From Nitrospirota bacterium (GTDB lineage: Bacteria > JACPQY01): DNA of 51,585 nucleotides. The notes under the pieces are model-generated. The model was not told the DNA's origin. It ran no database searches and was given only the letters and a program-made list of their open reading frames with translations. Positions 33,896 to 45,691 of this stretch are shown one piece after another. The first letter of the stretch is position 1. Every line of letters begins with the position of its first letter. A program made the position numbers and the translations under genes. The stretch is taken from NCBI GenBank assembly GCA_016180645.1, contig JACPAV010000040.1:1-51585 (forward strand), written 5' to 3'.

Positions 33896-35650
33896 ATGGG
33901 AGTCAGGCGCCGCGCTGAGCACGGGCGGAAGGCGACCTCGCTCTTCATGAATGCACGGCGCGTTGTCTCCTTTTCCCTGGCAGTTCTCTCGGGATTCCTA
34001 TCCCTTCTTCCCCACGCCTTCGCCGACAGCCGCCTGGCGGATGCCGCGGAGCGAATTCGGAGCGACGACCCGACCGTTCAAATGGCGGCCGTGATGGAGC
34101 TGCGCGACCTCGGGGACCCTGCCTCTCTGCCTCTTCTGCGGGCCATGGAGGAGGGCGCCGCGTACCGCTGGGAATTCGCGCCGGGAATTGTTCGCCTTGT
34201 GGTGGTCGATAAACCGGTGGACGAGCAGGGCGTCGAGTGGCTTGTCCTCCGAGAGCCGATTTCCGGGGAGGTTCTGAGTCGTCTCGACGGTTCGAGCATG
34301 GAGGCCCTCGCGCAAGAGGAACACCTTTCCCGGCTTTCGCTCCCTTCCGCCGATGCCCGGCGATTGGTCAAGTCGGCCTTGGAACGGCTGAAGCTTTTCG
34401 ACGCAGACCCCGCTTTTCACCGAGCCGCGGCAACCAAGATCGGAAACGAAGAAGATGACTCGGCCCTCCCCGTTCTCCTGCACGCGCTGGAGAAAGAAAA
34501 AGATCGGTGGGCGAGGCACGCCCTCCATGAAGCGGTCCACCAAATCCGGCTGCAGAGCCCGGATCCACAAGTCCGCCGGAAGTCGGCGGAGGAATTGGGG
34601 AGGATGATTGGGCTTCAGGCATTGTCGAGGATGAAGGGACTTTTGAATGGCGAGTTGAAAGAAAAGGACCCTGCCGTCCGAGCCGCTCTGGAGTCGGCTG
34701 TTCGAAGGATTGAAGGTCGGCAGGGATTGTCGATTGCAGTCGGAACGGTCTTTAACGGCATCAGCCTCGGCTCGATTCTACTCATGATGGGCTTGGGCCT
34801 GGCGATCACGTTCGGCCTTATGGGCGTGATCAACATGGCCCATGGAGAAATGATGATGATCGGCGGATACGTGGGGTTCGTCCTCCAGGAGTGGTTCGCG
34901 GCCCACCTTCCCCCGGCCATGCACGATCATTATTTCCTGGCGGCCCTTCCGGTTTCGTTCATGGTGGCAGGCGCCGTAGGGTGGGCGCTGGAGAAATCGG
35001 TCATCCGATTTCTGTACGGTCGGCCTCTCGAAACGCTCCTCGCCACGTGGGGAGTCAGCATGATCTTCCAGCAGGCCGCGCGCGTTTATTTCGGCGATCT
35101 TACGGGAGTGAACGCGCCCTCCTGGCTCAGGGGCGGGGTCGAACCCATGGTCGGACTGGTCCTTCCCTACGGGAGAATTTTCATCATGGGGCTGGGTGGG
35201 CTCACTCTTTTCGGGATCCATGTTCTCCTGACGAAAACTCCGCTCGGTCTGAGAATTCGCGCTGTGACGCAGAACCGGGACATGAGCGCGTGCCTCGGCA
35301 TCTCGACACGCAGGGTCGATGGGTGGACGTTTGCTCTCGGCGCGGGTCTTGCCGGATTAGCCGGCTGCTCGTTGAATCTGATCGGAACGGTTGATCCTGA
35401 AGTGGGTAAGTACTACATCGTGGAATCGTTCATGGTGGTGGTGGTGGGCGGCGTGGGCAAGCTCGCCGGCACACTGGCGGCGGCGCTCGGTATCGGCGTG
35501 ACGACCAAGATCCTTGAGCCCCTCATCGGCGGGACGGGCGGCTCCATCTACGCCAAGCTCGCCATCCTCGGCGCGATCATTCTGTTCCTCCAGAGGCGCC
35601 CATCGGGCATCTTTGCGCCCAAGGGCCGCCTGGTCGAGAAGGACGGATGA
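33896..35650 (+). CDS. urtB: Urea ABC transporter, permease with N-terminal periplasmic domain
   Basis: 584 residues from the ATG at 33896, preferred because GGAAGGGGG lies about nine bases upstream and the start is past the hairpin; an ATG at 33947 is an alternative. A signal-like segment (SFSLAVLSGFLSLLPHAFA) leads into a ~200-residue soluble region with HEAT-like helices (VQMAAVMELRDLGDPASLPLL). Membrane helices follow from about 285 (GISLGSILLMMGLGLAITFGLMGVINMAHGE), typical of LivH-type permeases. This two-part build is usual for UrtB. The stop overlaps urtC (ATGA). Confidence 0.95.
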   Translation: MGVRRRAEHGRKATSLFMNARRVVSFSLAVLSGFLSLLPHAFADSRLADAAERIRSDDPTVQMAAVMELRDLGDPASLPLLRAMEEGAAYRWEFAPGIVRLVVVDKPVDEQGVEWLVLREPISGEVLSRLDGSSMEALAQEEHLSRLSLPSADARRLVKSALERLKLFDADPAFHRAAATKIGNEEDDSALPVLLHALEKEKDRWARHALHEAVHQIRLQSPDPQVRRKSAEELGRMIGLQALSRMKGLLNGELKEKDPAVRAALESAVRRIEGRQGLSIAVGTVFNGISLGSILLMMGLGLAITFGLMGVINMAHGEMMMIGGYVGFVLQEWFAAHLPPAMHDHYFLAALPVSFMVAGAVGWALEKSVIRFLYGRPLETLLATWGVSMIFQQAARVYFGDLTGVNAPSWLRGGVEPMVGLVLPYGRIFIMGLGGLTLFGIHVLLTKTPLGLRIRAVTQNRDMSACLGISTRRVDGWTFALGAGLAGLAGCSLNLIGTVDPEVGKYYIVESFMVVVVGGVGKLAGTLAAALGIGVTTKILEPLIGGTGGSIYAKLAILGAIILFLQRRPSGIFAPKGRLVEKDG

Positions 35651-36789
35651 CTCTGTCACCCACCCAGACTCGGAAGCTGGCCCTCGGCGTCACTGCGGGC
35701 GTCGCGGTCGTCATCGTGATCCCTGTTCTAAACCTCCTGCCAAAAACGTCCGCCGTGTACGTCTCGGATTTCTATCTCAACCTGTTTGGGAAGTACCTGG
35801 CGCTGGCGATCCTCGCCCTCGGAATGGACCTCCTCTGGGGGTACGCTGGCATTTTGAGCCTCGGCCAGGCGGTCTTCCTCGGCCTGGGCGGATACACGAT
35901 GGGCATGCATCTCATGCAACAGATGGTGGGGCAGGGAAAGTACGGGGAAAACATTCCCGATTTCATGGTTTGGAACCAGATCAAGGAGCTGCCGTTTCAT
36001 TGGAAACCGTTCGACAGCTTCCCGAATACCGTGCTGGGTATCCTGCTGGTCCCCACGTGCTTTGCGCTTGTGTTTGGGTTCCTGACGTTCCGGACGAGGA
36101 TCCGCGGTGTGTACGTGAGTATCCTGACGCAGGCGCTGGCGTTTGCAACCTGGCTTCTGTTCAACCGGAACGAAATGGCCCTCGGCGGGACCAACGGTCT
36201 GACCGACTACAAGATGTTGCTCGGTTTCTCGCTGCTTTCCCCTGCAACGCAGAGGGGTCTCTATGTGGTCACGGCGCTGACGCTCGTATTCGCCCTGCTC
36301 GCGTGCATGCTGCTGGTCCGATCCAAGTTCGGGCAGATCCTGCGCGCCGTGAGGGATGCCGAGACGCGCCTTCGGTTCTCGGGGTACTCCACCACCGGGT
36401 ACAAGGTCGCCGCTTTCTCCATCGCCGCTCTTCTGGCCGGCGTGGCGGGCGCGTTGTATGTGCCCCAGGTTGGAATCATCACACCGAATCAGATCGGCGT
36501 GCTCCCGTCGCTTGAAGTCGTCGTCTGGGTGGCCGTGGGCGGCCGGGGAACGCTCTTTGGCGCGGTGCTCGGGGCGATCGTGGTCAATGCGGCGCGCAGT
36601 TATCTGACGGCGAAATATCCCGAGCTCTGGCCGTTCGTTTTAGGCGGGCTGTTTGTGGGTGTGGTCCTTCTCTTCCCGAGAGGGCTCGTGGGCCTGCCGA
36701 ACCAGGCCGCAAAATGGCTCGAACGATTCAGGACGTTCATGGAAGTCTGGCGCGCCGGCACGATCGGGGCGGGTCCTCATGCCCGCTGA
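35647..36789 (+). CDS. urtC: Urea ABC transporter, second permease
   Basis: 380 residues. LivM-type permease with about ten membrane segments; GMDLLWGYAGILSLGQAVFLGLGGY and MAL-GGTNGLTDYK are family signatures. Together with UrtB it forms the channel. Start overlaps the urtB stop by four bases; the end overlaps urtD by eleven bases. Confidence 0.95.
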   Translation: MTLSPTQTRKLALGVTAGVAVVIVIPVLNLLPKTSAVYVSDFYLNLFGKYLALAILALGMDLLWGYAGILSLGQAVFLGLGGYTMGMHLMQQMVGQGKYGENIPDFMVWNQIKELPFHWKPFDSFPNTVLGILLVPTCFALVFGFLTFRTRIRGVYVSILTQALAFATWLLFNRNEMALGGTNGLTDYKMLLGFSLLSPATQRGLYVVTALTLVFALLACMLLVRSKFGQILRAVRDAETRLRFSGYSTTGYKVAAFSIAALLAGVAGALYVPQVGIITPNQIGVLPSLEVVVWVAVGGRGTLFGAVLGAIVVNAARSYLTAKYPELWPFVLGGLFVGVVLLFPRGLVGLPNQAAKWLERFRTFMEVWRAGTIGAGPHAR

Positions 36790-37564
36790 TCCCCGTTCCG
36801 GCGATTCCCGCACCGGAGGGTCGGATGGGACCATCCTCTACCTGGAAGGCGTCTCCGTGAGCTTTGAGGGATTTCGGGCGCTCAACAATCTCAACTTTGT
36901 CATGCGGAAAGGGGAGCTTCGTTTCGTGATCGGGCCGAACGGAGCGGGAAAAACGACGCTCCTGGACGTGGTGTGCGGCAAGGTCAAACCAATTGAAGGC
37001 CGGGTTCTCTTCAGCCATTATGTCGATCTTCTGCCGCTCAGGGAATACGAAATCGCCCAGTACGGGATCGGAAGAAAATTCCAGACGCCCACCATTTTCC
37101 CGGACCACACGGTATTCGAGAACGTCGGCCTGTCTCTCACGCGCGACCGCCGGATCTGGTCCACTTTCTTTTCACGATACACGCCGGCGGAACGCGAAAA
37201 AGTGGACTCCATACTGGAACGGGTCGGTCTTCTCGACATGCGAGCCTCGTCGGCGGGCATTCTGTCCCATGGACAGAAACAGTGGCTCGAGATCGCCATG
37301 TTGATCGCTCAGGAGCCGCAGGTTCTTCTGCTCGACGAGCCGGTGGCTGGGATGACGGGAGACGAGCGCGAGGCCACAGGCCGCCTCATTGAATGGCTGG
37401 CCCGGCGCCATTCGGTGCTGGTCATCGAGCACGATATGCACTTCGTCCGGCAGTTCGCCCGGACGGTCACGGTTCTCCATGAGGGCTCGGTCCTTTGCGA
37501 GGGACCCATGCAGAAAATCCAGGAGGACCCGCGGGTGATCGAAGTCTACCTCGGGAGGGAGTAG
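36779..37564 (+). CDS. urtD: Urea ABC transporter, ATPase 1
   Basis: 261 residues from the ATG at 36779 inside the end of urtC. LivG-type ATPase: Walker A GPNGAGKTT, signature LSHGQKQWLEIAMLI (an SHGQ variant of LSGGQ that is typical of UrtD), Walker B VLLLDEPVAGM, and switch His in VIEHDM. Hydrolyses ATP with UrtE to drive urea import. The N-terminal 18 residues are polar and variable. Confidence 0.95.
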   Translation: MPADPRSGDSRTGGSDGTILYLEGVSVSFEGFRALNNLNFVMRKGELRFVIGPNGAGKTTLLDVVCGKVKPIEGRVLFSHYVDLLPLREYEIAQYGIGRKFQTPTIFPDHTVFENVGLSLTRDRRIWSTFFSRYTPAEREKVDSILERVGLLDMRASSAGILSHGQKQWLEIAMLIAQEPQVLLLDEPVAGMTGDEREATGRLIEWLARRHSVLVIEHDMHFVRQFARTVTVLHEGSVLCEGPMQKIQEDPRVIEVYLGRE

Positions 37565-37569
37565 GTCCT

Positions 37570-38265
37570 GTGCTGGAAGCCTCGGAACTTAATGTCTTCT
37601 ACGGGGAGAGCCACGTTCTGCACGATGCGCGCCTGAGGGTTGAAACCGGCCAGGTCGTCTGCCTGCTGGGGCGAAATGGCGTGGGAAAGACGACTTTCCT
37701 GAAAACCCTGATGGGCCTGCTTCCCGCGCGATCCGGCCGGATCAGGTTGGGGGGAACGGATATCACTTCGCGCCCACCCTACGAGCGGGCGCGGCTCGGT
37801 CTTGGCTACTCGCCGCAGGGACGGGAGATCATCCCCAGCCTCACGGTCCGCGAGAACATCCTCCTGGGCCTCGAAGCGCGCGGCATCCGGAAGAGGGAAG
37901 TTCCGGACGCCGTCCTTCAGTTATTTCCGATGCTGGAGAACTTCCTTGAGAAGCGGGGAGGGGATTTGAGCGGCGGCCAACAGCAACAGTTGGCGATCGC
38001 GCGCGCGCTGGCCACCCGACCCCGCGTGCTCCTGTTGGATGAGCCCACGGAGGGGATTCAGCCCTCCATCATTCTCGAGATCAAGGCTGCCATCCAGAAA
38101 ATCAAGGCGGGTGGTGAGACGGCGATCCTTCTCGTCGAGCAGTACCTGGCGTTTGTGCGGAGTGTGGCCGACCGGTTCTACGTGATGGAGAAAGGATCGA
38201 TCACCGCGGAGGGGGATATCGGCGGACTCACGGATGATGTCGTTCGAAAACATCTCGTGGTATAG
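37570..38265 (+). CDS. urtE: Urea ABC transporter, ATPase 2
   Basis: 231 residues from a GTG at 37570, five bases after the urtD stop and with GGGAGGGA before it. LivF-type ATPase: [10 protein letters not shown] (Walker A), [15 protein letters not shown] (signature), [15 protein letters not shown] (Walker B and the UrtE-like EGIQ). Partner of UrtD. The gene is followed after eight bases by ureA. Confidence 0.95.
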   Translation: MLEASELNVFYGESHVLHDARLRVETGQVVCLLGRNGVGKTTFLKTLMGLLPARSGRIRLGGTDITSRPPYERARLGLGYSPQGREIIPSLTVRENILLGLEARGIRKREVPDAVLQLFPMLENFLEKRGGDLSGGQQQQLAIARALATRPRVLLLDEPTEGIQPSIILEIKAAIQKIKAGGETAILLVEQYLAFVRSVADRFYVMEKGSITAEGDIGGLTDDVVRKHLVV

Positions 38266-38273
38266 GACGCAGA

Positions 38274-38576
38274 ATGCATCTTGGTGTCAAAGATCGCGAG
38301 CTTCTCCTCGTGTACGTGGCTGCGCAATTGGCGAAAGAGCGCCGGAACCGAGGACTGAAACTCAACTACCCCGAATCGGTCGCGTTGATCACCTCCGCCA
38401 TCCTCGAAGGGGCGCGCGAAGGAAAATCGGTAGCCGATCTCATGGAGCTTGGCGCCCAAGTGCTGAAGCGCCCGGACGTGCTCGAAGGGGTGCCTGAGAT
38501 GATTTCCGAGGTGCAGGTCGAAGCCACGTTTCAGGACGGCACGAAACTGGTCACGGTCCATCATCCCATCCGATAG
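38274..38576 (+). CDS. ureA: Urease gamma subunit
   Basis: 100 residues, full length for the separate gamma subunit. Motifs [28 protein letters not shown] and [21 protein letters not shown] are typical. Structural subunit of the nickel enzyme that splits urea into ammonia and carbamate in the cytoplasm. Four bases separate it from ureB. Confidence 0.97.
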   Translation: MHLGVKDRELLLVYVAAQLAKERRNRGLKLNYPESVALITSAILEGAREGKSVADLMELGAQVLKRPDVLEGVPEMISEVQVEATFQDGTKLVTVHHPIR

Positions 38577-38580
38577 CGCC

Positions 38581-38931
38581 ATGGTCCCAGGAGAGATCAT
38601 CCCTCAATCCGGCGAAATCGAGCTCCACCAGGGCAGGACGACCACGAAGATGCGCGTGGCCAACACCGGTGACCGCCCCATCCAAGTCGGCTCCCATTTT
38701 CACTTCTTCGAGGTGAATCGCGCGCTGAAGTTTGATCGTGCAAACGCGTTTGGACTGCGACTCGCGATTCCAGCGGGAACCGCCGTGCGTTTCGAACCCG
38801 GCGACGAAAAAGATATCGAGTTGATCCCCTTCGAGGGTCGTCGAAGACTCCGTGGGTTCAACGGCCTGACGGAAGGCGCCTCCAAAGCACGGGCGATGGC
38901 CCGCGCGAGGAAGCGGGGGTTCATCGCATGA
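38581..38931 (+). CDS. ureB: Urease beta subunit
   Basis: 116 residues; start [16 protein letters not shown] and motifs [22 protein letters not shown] and [14 protein letters not shown] are characteristic. The C-terminal extension after GFNGL is usual in length. The stop overlaps the ureC start by four bases. Confidence 0.97.
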   Translation: MVPGEIIPQSGEIELHQGRTTTKMRVANTGDRPIQVGSHFHFFEVNRALKFDRANAFGLRLAIPAGTAVRFEPGDEKDIELIPFEGRRRLRGFNGLTEGASKARAMARARKRGFIA

Positions 38932-40640
38932 GAATCTCCCGAGGACGGTTCGCCGCCATGTACGGTCCCACCGTGGGTGACCGAATTCGTCTCGGCGACA
39001 CGGACCTCTGGATCGCCATCGAGCGGGATCTTACCCGTCCGGGTGAGGAGGCCAAGTTTGGAGGCGGGAAGGTCGTGCGTGACGGCATGGGTCAGTCCGC
39101 GGTAGCCACGCGGAAGGGCGGCGCTCCAGACCACGTTATTACGAACGTCGTCATCTTGGATCATTCGGGGATCGTCAAGGCCGATGTCGGAATTCGTGGC
39201 GGGATCATCGTGGCCATCGGGAAGGCCGGGAACCCGGATACCATGGACGGCGTTCATCCGGCCCTGGTGATCGGCGCATCGACCGAGGTGACCAATGGAG
39301 ACGGAATGATCCTGACCGCGGGGGGAATTGACACGCACATCCACTTCATCTGTCCGCAGCTTGTGGAGACCGCTCTCGATGCCGGACTGACGACGCTCAT
39401 CGGCGGGGGCACGGGTCCGGCCACGGGTACCCGCGCCACAACCTGTTCGCCCGGCGAGTGGAACATCGCCAAGATGATCGAATCCGTGGAAGGGATGCCG
39501 ATGAACTTCGGGTTTCTCGGCAAAGGCAACGCTTCCGGAAAAGAACCGCTGCGGGAACAGATCTTGGGCGGCGCCATCGGACTGAAGCTGCATGAGGATT
39601 GGGGGACGACGCCGCAGGCCATCGATACCTGCCTTTCCGTGGCCGACGAAATGGACGTTCAGGTTGCCATTCATACGGACACCCTGAACGAATCGGGGTT
39701 CGTCGAGGATACGATCGCGGCGTTCAAGGGACGCACGATCCACACGTATCACACGGAAGGGGCAGGGGGAGGGCACGCGCCGGACATCCTCAAGGTCTGC
39801 GGGGAGAAAAACGTGCTCCCTTCATCCACCAATCCAACGCGCCCGCTTACGGTGAACACCATCGCCGAACATCGGGACATGCTGATGGTCTGCCACCACC
39901 TCGATCCGAATCTCCCCGAAGACATCGCCTTCGCCGATTCCCGGATCCGCGAGGAAACCATCGCCGCCGAGGATATCCTGCACGATCTCGGGGCGATCAG
40001 CATGATGTCGTCCGACTCGCAGGCCATGGGGCGCGTCGGCGAAGTGATCACCCGCACGTGGCAGACCGCGCACAAGATGAAAGTCCAGCGCGGAAATCTT
40101 CCGCAAGACAAAGCGGAGAACGATAACTTCCGAGTCCGTCGATACGTGGCCAAGTATACGATCAATCCCGCCATCGCCCACGGGATCGACCGGTACGTGG
40201 GTAGTGTGGGGGTGGGAAAATGGGCGGACCTTGTGCTATGGAAGCCGGCCTTCTTCGGGATTAAACCGGAATTGGTGTTCAAGGGGGGATTCATTGCGTG
40301 GTGTCAGATGGGAGATTCCAACGCCTCCATTCCGACTCCGGAACCCGTCTGGGGAAGACCGATGTTCGGCGGATTTGGGCTGGCCTCTCCACGATCCTCC
40401 ATCATGTTTCTTTCCAAGCAGGCTTGGAAACGGGGTCTCCACAGGAAGTTGAGACTCGAAAAAACCGTGCGACCCATCGGGTCGGTCCGGAAACTCACCA
40501 AGAAATCCATGGTGCTGAACGACGTGCTTCCCAAGATGGAGATAAACCCCGAAACGTATGAAGTCCGTGCCGACGGCGAACACCTGACGTGCGAGCCTGC
40601 CGCGAGTCTTCCCCTGGCGCAGCGCTATTTCCTTTTCTGA
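38928..40640 (+). CDS. ureC: Urease alpha (catalytic) subunit
   Basis: 570 residues, the usual length. It has the Lys that is carbamylated to bridge the two nickel ions (GLKLHEDWG), metal-binding His in HIHFICPQ, and the active-site flap MVCHHLD with catalytic His. No key residue is missing, so the enzyme should be active once nickel is inserted by the accessory proteins encoded next. Confidence 0.98.
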   Translation: MRISRGRFAAMYGPTVGDRIRLGDTDLWIAIERDLTRPGEEAKFGGGKVVRDGMGQSAVATRKGGAPDHVITNVVILDHSGIVKADVGIRGGIIVAIGKAGNPDTMDGVHPALVIGASTEVTNGDGMILTAGGIDTHIHFICPQLVETALDAGLTTLIGGGTGPATGTRATTCSPGEWNIAKMIESVEGMPMNFGFLGKGNASGKEPLREQILGGAIGLKLHEDWGTTPQAIDTCLSVADEMDVQVAIHTDTLNESGFVEDTIAAFKGRTIHTYHTEGAGGGHAPDILKVCGEKNVLPSSTNPTRPLTVNTIAEHRDMLMVCHHLDPNLPEDIAFADSRIREETIAAEDILHDLGAISMMSSDSQAMGRVGEVITRTWQTAHKMKVQRGNLPQDKAENDNFRVRRYVAKYTINPAIAHGIDRYVGSVGVGKWADLVLWKPAFFGIKPELVFKGGFIAWCQMGDSNASIPTPEPVWGRPMFGGFGLASPRSSIMFLSKQAWKRGLHRKLRLEKTVRPIGSVRKLTKKSMVLNDVLPKMEINPETYEVRADGEHLTCEPAASLPLAQRYFLF

Positions 40641-40646
40641 TCACGC

Positions 40647-41336
40647 ATGGAGCCTCTCGATCGGGTGGCCCTCCTTCAGCTCCTGCGGCTGTCCGACTCG
40701 GCGCTCCCCGTGGGCGCCTTCGCGCATTCCTTCGGGATCGAAACGCTCATCGCCAGAGGTCTGCTTCGAAATGCCCCGGCGTTGGACAGCCTGCTCAGGG
40801 CCGAACTCCGTCTGCGCCTCCTCCGGGGGGATCTAGGCCTGCTCCGCCGGTCCTTCGAATCGGCGAAGGAGGGGCGGGTCAAGGAGCTGATCGCCGTGGA
40901 TCATGAGATTTCTGCGCGGCAGGTTCCAACCGAGGTTCGTCGAGCCAACGGCCAAATGGGCCGGGCCTTGCTGGCACTCGTCCGGGATTCTTCCGGTGGG
41001 TCGGTGGCCGGCGAACTTTCAGACAGTGTGGACCAGCGGCTCATGGACGGCCAGTGGATCGTCGTGTTCGCCGCCTCCGCTGCGCTATTTGGGCTGCCGT
41101 TCGATGCCACCGCGGCTGCCTACGTTTACAGCCACATGGCGGCCCGAATCTCGTGCGCCGTCCGCTTGATTCCGCTGGGCCAGACCGAGGGGCAAATCGT
41201 TCTTTCCAATGTGCTCCGGACTTTCGCGACGCTTCCCCTTCCGACCGCTGAAGATGAAATCTCCGATTTTCCGGGCGCGATGGACATCCGAGCGATGGAG
41301 CATGAACGACTCGATATGAGAATCTTCAGGAGTTGA
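40647..41336 (+). CDS. ureF: Urease accessory protein UreF
   Basis: 229 residues. All-alpha protein with the signature [22 protein letters not shown] near the N-terminus. It acts with UreD and UreG in the complex that activates the apoenzyme. The gene lies six bases after ureC and its TGA overlaps the ureG ATG. Confidence 0.93.
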   Translation: MEPLDRVALLQLLRLSDSALPVGAFAHSFGIETLIARGLLRNAPALDSLLRAELRLRLLRGDLGLLRRSFESAKEGRVKELIAVDHEISARQVPTEVRRANGQMGRALLALVRDSSGGSVAGELSDSVDQRLMDGQWIVVFAASAALFGLPFDATAAAYVYSHMAARISCAVRLIPLGQTEGQIVLSNVLRTFATLPLPTAEDEISDFPGAMDIRAMEHERLDMRIFRS

Positions 41337-42022
41337 TGGTGACGCATTCCCATTCACCCGTACGGCGATTGGGGATCGGCGGCCCGGTGGGCGCGGGAAA
41401 AACCGCCCTGACGCTTCAAATCTGCAAGGCCGTCAGGGACCAGCTCAGCCTCGCGGTCATCACGAACGATCTGTATACGCGGGAGGACCAGGAGTTCCTC
41501 GTGCGAAACAATGCCCTCTCGGCCGATCGCATCATCGGCGTCGAAACCGGCGGCTGCCCCCATAGCGCCGTGAGGGAGGATGTTTCTCCGAACATGGATG
41601 CCGTTCACGAATTGCTCCACCGCCACTCGAAACTGGACCTGATTCTGATCGAGAGCGGGGGAGACAACTTGGCCGCGACATTTTCACCGGAACTGGTGGA
41701 TGGATTCATCTACGTGATCGACGTGGCGGAGGGTGACAAAATTCCGAGGAAAAAGGGTCCCGGCGTCGTCCTCTGCGATCTGTTGATCATCAACAAAATC
41801 GATCTCGCGCCGTACGTCCGAGCGGACTTGGAGGTCATGCGGCGAGATTCCGAGGCCGTGCGGAAGGGCCGTCCCTTCATCTTTACGAACCTCATGACGG
41901 GTGAGCACATGGATCGGGTGCTCGAATGGTTGATGCACTGGCTCAAAACGCTGCCGGCTCAACGCCCCTGGGCAATGGACGAAGCGCACGCGCATGAAGG
42001 CCGTTCTCACCGCCACGTTTGA
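41336..42022 (+). CDS. ureG: Urease accessory GTPase UreG with His-rich ends
   Basis: 228 residues from the ATG at 41336. P-loop GGPVGAGKT, the nickel-binding CPH motif in [13 protein letters not shown], and NKIDLAPYV are conserved. Couples GTP hydrolysis to nickel delivery. It starts with HSHSP and ends in a His-rich tail, [12 protein letters not shown], beyond the usual C-terminus. Since no ureE is present in the cluster, this tail may store or supply nickel. The tail overlaps the start of ureD by 29 bases. Confidence 0.95.
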   Translation: MVTHSHSPVRRLGIGGPVGAGKTALTLQICKAVRDQLSLAVITNDLYTREDQEFLVRNNALSADRIIGVETGGCPHSAVREDVSPNMDAVHELLHRHSKLDLILIESGGDNLAATFSPELVDGFIYVIDVAEGDKIPRKKGPGVVLCDLLIINKIDLAPYVRADLEVMRRDSEAVRKGRPFIFTNLMTGEHMDRVLEWLMHWLKTLPAQRPWAMDEAHAHEGRSHRHV

Positions 42023-42821
42023 GGCCGGACTCGATGGGAAAACGATCCCGAAGATCCGCCAAGAACCTCCGCTAACGGCCAACTGGACCGACGGTCCGAA
42101 CGGCTGCATCCTCTACACCTCCAATCAGGCGGGAGTCCTGCTTGGGGGTGACGAGCACACATACAACTATCGAGTCCACCCTGGAGCGCATGCCGTCATC
42201 ACCGGCGTGTCGGCCTCCAAGTACGGATCGCAACGACAGGCTGCCGCCAGCGAGCAGACGCTGTTGCGTGTTGATGACGGTGGGATCCTGGAATGGATCC
42301 CGGAACCCCAAATCGTCTTTGCGGGGGCCAATACACGACAAGACGTGAAGGTGGAGATCGCTCCTTCATCCCGCCTCATCTTCTTTGCGCTTCATTCGGT
42401 GGGCCGGGTCGCTTCAGGGGAACGGCATCGCTACGAACGGTGGCAACAGAGGGTCGTGATCCTGCGCGGCGACGAACCGCTCCTGATCGAGACCTGGGAT
42501 GTTCGGCCGCGGGAAGCCGGCGCGGAAATCGAAACTCTCATGGAAGGGTATTCCTATGCAGGTCTGGGATTCGTCGCCGACGGACAAGGTGAGACGCTAC
42601 CCCTGCTGGCGCGATCGCTCGGTCCGGTCCTTGGGGAGGGTGACGGTGGCGATGTGCGACCGCCTTGGATTGGGGGCGTTTCGACGGCCCGAACCGGCGA
42701 TCTCGTCATCCGGTGGTTGTGTGACTCCGCTGCCGACAGTCGCCGCCTCATGATGGAAACCTGGTCCATCGCCCGCCGGGCGCTCCTGGGCCTGGACCCT
42801 CCCGAGCTGGGCAAGTTCTGA
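41994..42821 (+). CDS. ureD: Urease accessory protein UreD (UreH)
   Basis: 275 residues, beta-rich. Typical parts are the [29 protein letters not shown] region, the ASKYG stretch and [14 protein letters not shown]. Scaffold of the UreDFG activation complex, with the nickel tunnel. Unusually it is the last gene of the operon; often it comes first. It ends eight bases before the converging chromate transporter gene. Confidence 0.92.
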   Translation: MKAVLTATFEAGLDGKTIPKIRQEPPLTANWTDGPNGCILYTSNQAGVLLGGDEHTYNYRVHPGAHAVITGVSASKYGSQRQAAASEQTLLRVDDGGILEWIPEPQIVFAGANTRQDVKVEIAPSSRLIFFALHSVGRVASGERHRYERWQQRVVILRGDEPLLIETWDVRPREAGAEIETLMEGYSYAGLGFVADGQGETLPLLARSLGPVLGEGDGGDVRPPWIGGVSTARTGDLVIRWLCDSAADSRRLMMETWSIARRALLGLDPPELGKF

Positions 42822-42829
42822 CGCCGCGT

Positions 42830-44191
<1,362 letters not shown>

Positions 44192-44266
44192 GCTCCCGCA
44201 TTCGTCAGCAGTGACGTGTTTGCATCATGGCATGACATCGATACGTAAGGGCGATAGAATTCGGGA

Positions 44267-44515
44267 ATGCGAAAAACATTGATCCTTGCGGGCGATGTGG
44301 CCGCCAAGCTTCACCGGATTCAGAAATCCCGCAAGGCGAGCTTCAAGGACGTGGTGAACGAAGTTCTTCGAGAGGGGCTGAAGCATTTGTCCGAGCCGAA
44401 GCTGAACCGAATTCCTTATCGGACAGAATCCGCTTCGCTCGTCCGATGCTTGATCGAAGGCATCGACGATGTGTCGGAGGCGATTGCTGCTGCGGAAGGC
44501 AACGCCTCCAGGTGA
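44267..44515 (+). CDS. VapB-type antitoxin (orphan)
   Basis: 82 residues. N-terminal RKTLILAGDVAAKLHRIQKSRKASFKDVVNEVLREGL fits a ribbon-helix-helix antitoxin of the VapB type; the C-terminal part (SASLVRCLIEGIDDVSEAIAAAEG) would wrap the toxin. Its stop overlaps a short frame that carries only the last part of a VapC toxin, so it appears to be an antitoxin whose toxin has been lost by deletion. Confidence 0.7.
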   Translation: MRKTLILAGDVAAKLHRIQKSRKASFKDVVNEVLREGLKHLSEPKLNRIPYRTESASLVRCLIEGIDDVSEAIAAAEGNASR

Positions 44516-44598
44516 TTTTCAACGACTTGACGCTTTGCTCCACCGACGGCGATTTCGCTCGTTTCCGCGGCCTCCGCTGGCAGAATCCTCTGGCCTGA
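44512..44598 (+). pseudogene. C-terminal remnant of a VapC (PIN-domain) toxin
   Basis: The 28 codons from GTG 44512 read VIFNDLTLCSTDGDFARF-RGLRWQNPLA. The block LTLCSTDGDFARF-GLRW-NPL is the usual C-terminus of PIN-domain VapC toxins, with the last catalytic Asp residues. The N-terminal ~100 residues are absent; the remnant sits exactly where vapC should follow vapB, which points to an internal deletion. Confidence 0.7.
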
Positions 44599-44599
44599 A

Positions 44600-45691
44600 T
44601 CACGCACGGAGCCTGAAGCACTTCAATTCTGTCGGAGGGACAGTCCTTTCGTCCCAACTCGGCAGGATCTTGAAACCGGTGATGCCGACGTAGACCTCGC
44701 GGCCGGTTTCGAACCCGCTCGCCACCGAGATCCCCTCGGGAACGTGAGCGATGACCCGCTTTCCGTCACCGACATCCAATACCAACTCGATCACCGGCCC
44801 TCTGAAACGTGCGCTCTCGATTTGCGCCGGCACTTGCATGGTTTCCTGGCGGGAGGTGACGTACACGTCGTGCGGCCTGAAGAAAACCCGCACCTTGCCG
44901 CCGGGAGGGAATCCGTTGGCGCTGAACTCGAATCCGCCCCAATGCGCGAGACCGGGCTCGACCACGTCCGCTTCCATGAAATTCGATTCGCCGACGAACT
45001 CCGCCACGAAGTTGGTTGCGGGATGATCGAAAATCTCCCGCGGTGTGCCGTCCTGCTCGATGCGGCCGTGGTTCATCACGATGATGCGGTCGGCCACTTC
45101 CAGCGCTTCGTGCTGATCATGGGTGACGAACAGCGTCGTCGTCCGCGTTTTCTCGTGCAGCCGCCTGATCCATTCGCGAAGCTCCTCCCGCACTTTCGCG
45201 TCCAGCGCCCCGAATGGTTCGTCCAGCAGGAGCACGGCCGGACTCGGGGCGAGCGCCCGGGCAACCGCTACGCGCTGCCGTTGGCCCCCCGAGAGTTGTG
45301 ACGGGAACCGGCGCTCCAGTCCTTTGAGCTGAACGAGTTCGAGGAGTTCGGTAACGCGCTGCTCGATCTCAGTCCGCCTCGCCTTTCTCACCTTGAGGCC
45401 GAAGGCGACGTTGTCCCACACCCGCATGTGCCCGAAAAGGGCGTAGTGCTGGAAGACGAACCCGACGTTGCGTTCCCGGGCCGAAAGGCCGGTGGCCTCT
45501 TTCCCGGTGAGGAGAACGTCGCCGCCGTCCGGTATCTCCAACCCGGCGACGATTCTGAGAAGCGTGCTTTTCCCGGAACCGCTGGGACCGAGGATGGCGA
45601 CCAGGCTCCCGGTTTCCACTTGGATGCTCACGTCGTTCACGGCCGTAAAGCCGTTGAATCGCTTGGTGAGGCGTCTGATTTCGATGCTCAC
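44600..45691 (-). CDS. cysA: Sulfate/thiosulfate ABC transporter ATPase
   Basis: 363 residues from a GTG that overlaps the cysW stop (GTGA). Walker [22 protein letters not shown], signature [15 protein letters not shown], Walker [14 protein letters not shown], and a C-terminal TOBE-like domain. Energises sulfate import through CysTW. Last gene of the operon; it converges with the vapC remnant one base away. Confidence 0.95.
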   Translation of the reverse strand: MSIEIRRLTKRFNGFTAVNDVSIQVETGSLVAILGPSGSGKSTLLRIVAGLEIPDGGDVLLTGKEATGLSARERNVGFVFQHYALFGHMRVWDNVAFGLKVRKARRTEIEQRVTELLELVQLKGLERRFPSQLSGGQRQRVAVARALAPSPAVLLLDEPFGALDAKVREELREWIRRLHEKTRTTTLFVTHDQHEALEVADRIIVMNHGRIEQDGTPREIFDHPATNFVAEFVGESNFMEADVVEPGLAHWGGFEFSANGFPPGGKVRVFFRPHDVYVTSRQETMQVPAQIESARFRGPVIELVLDVGDGKRVIAHVPEGISVASGFETGREVYVGITGFKILPSWDERTVPPTELKCFRLRA

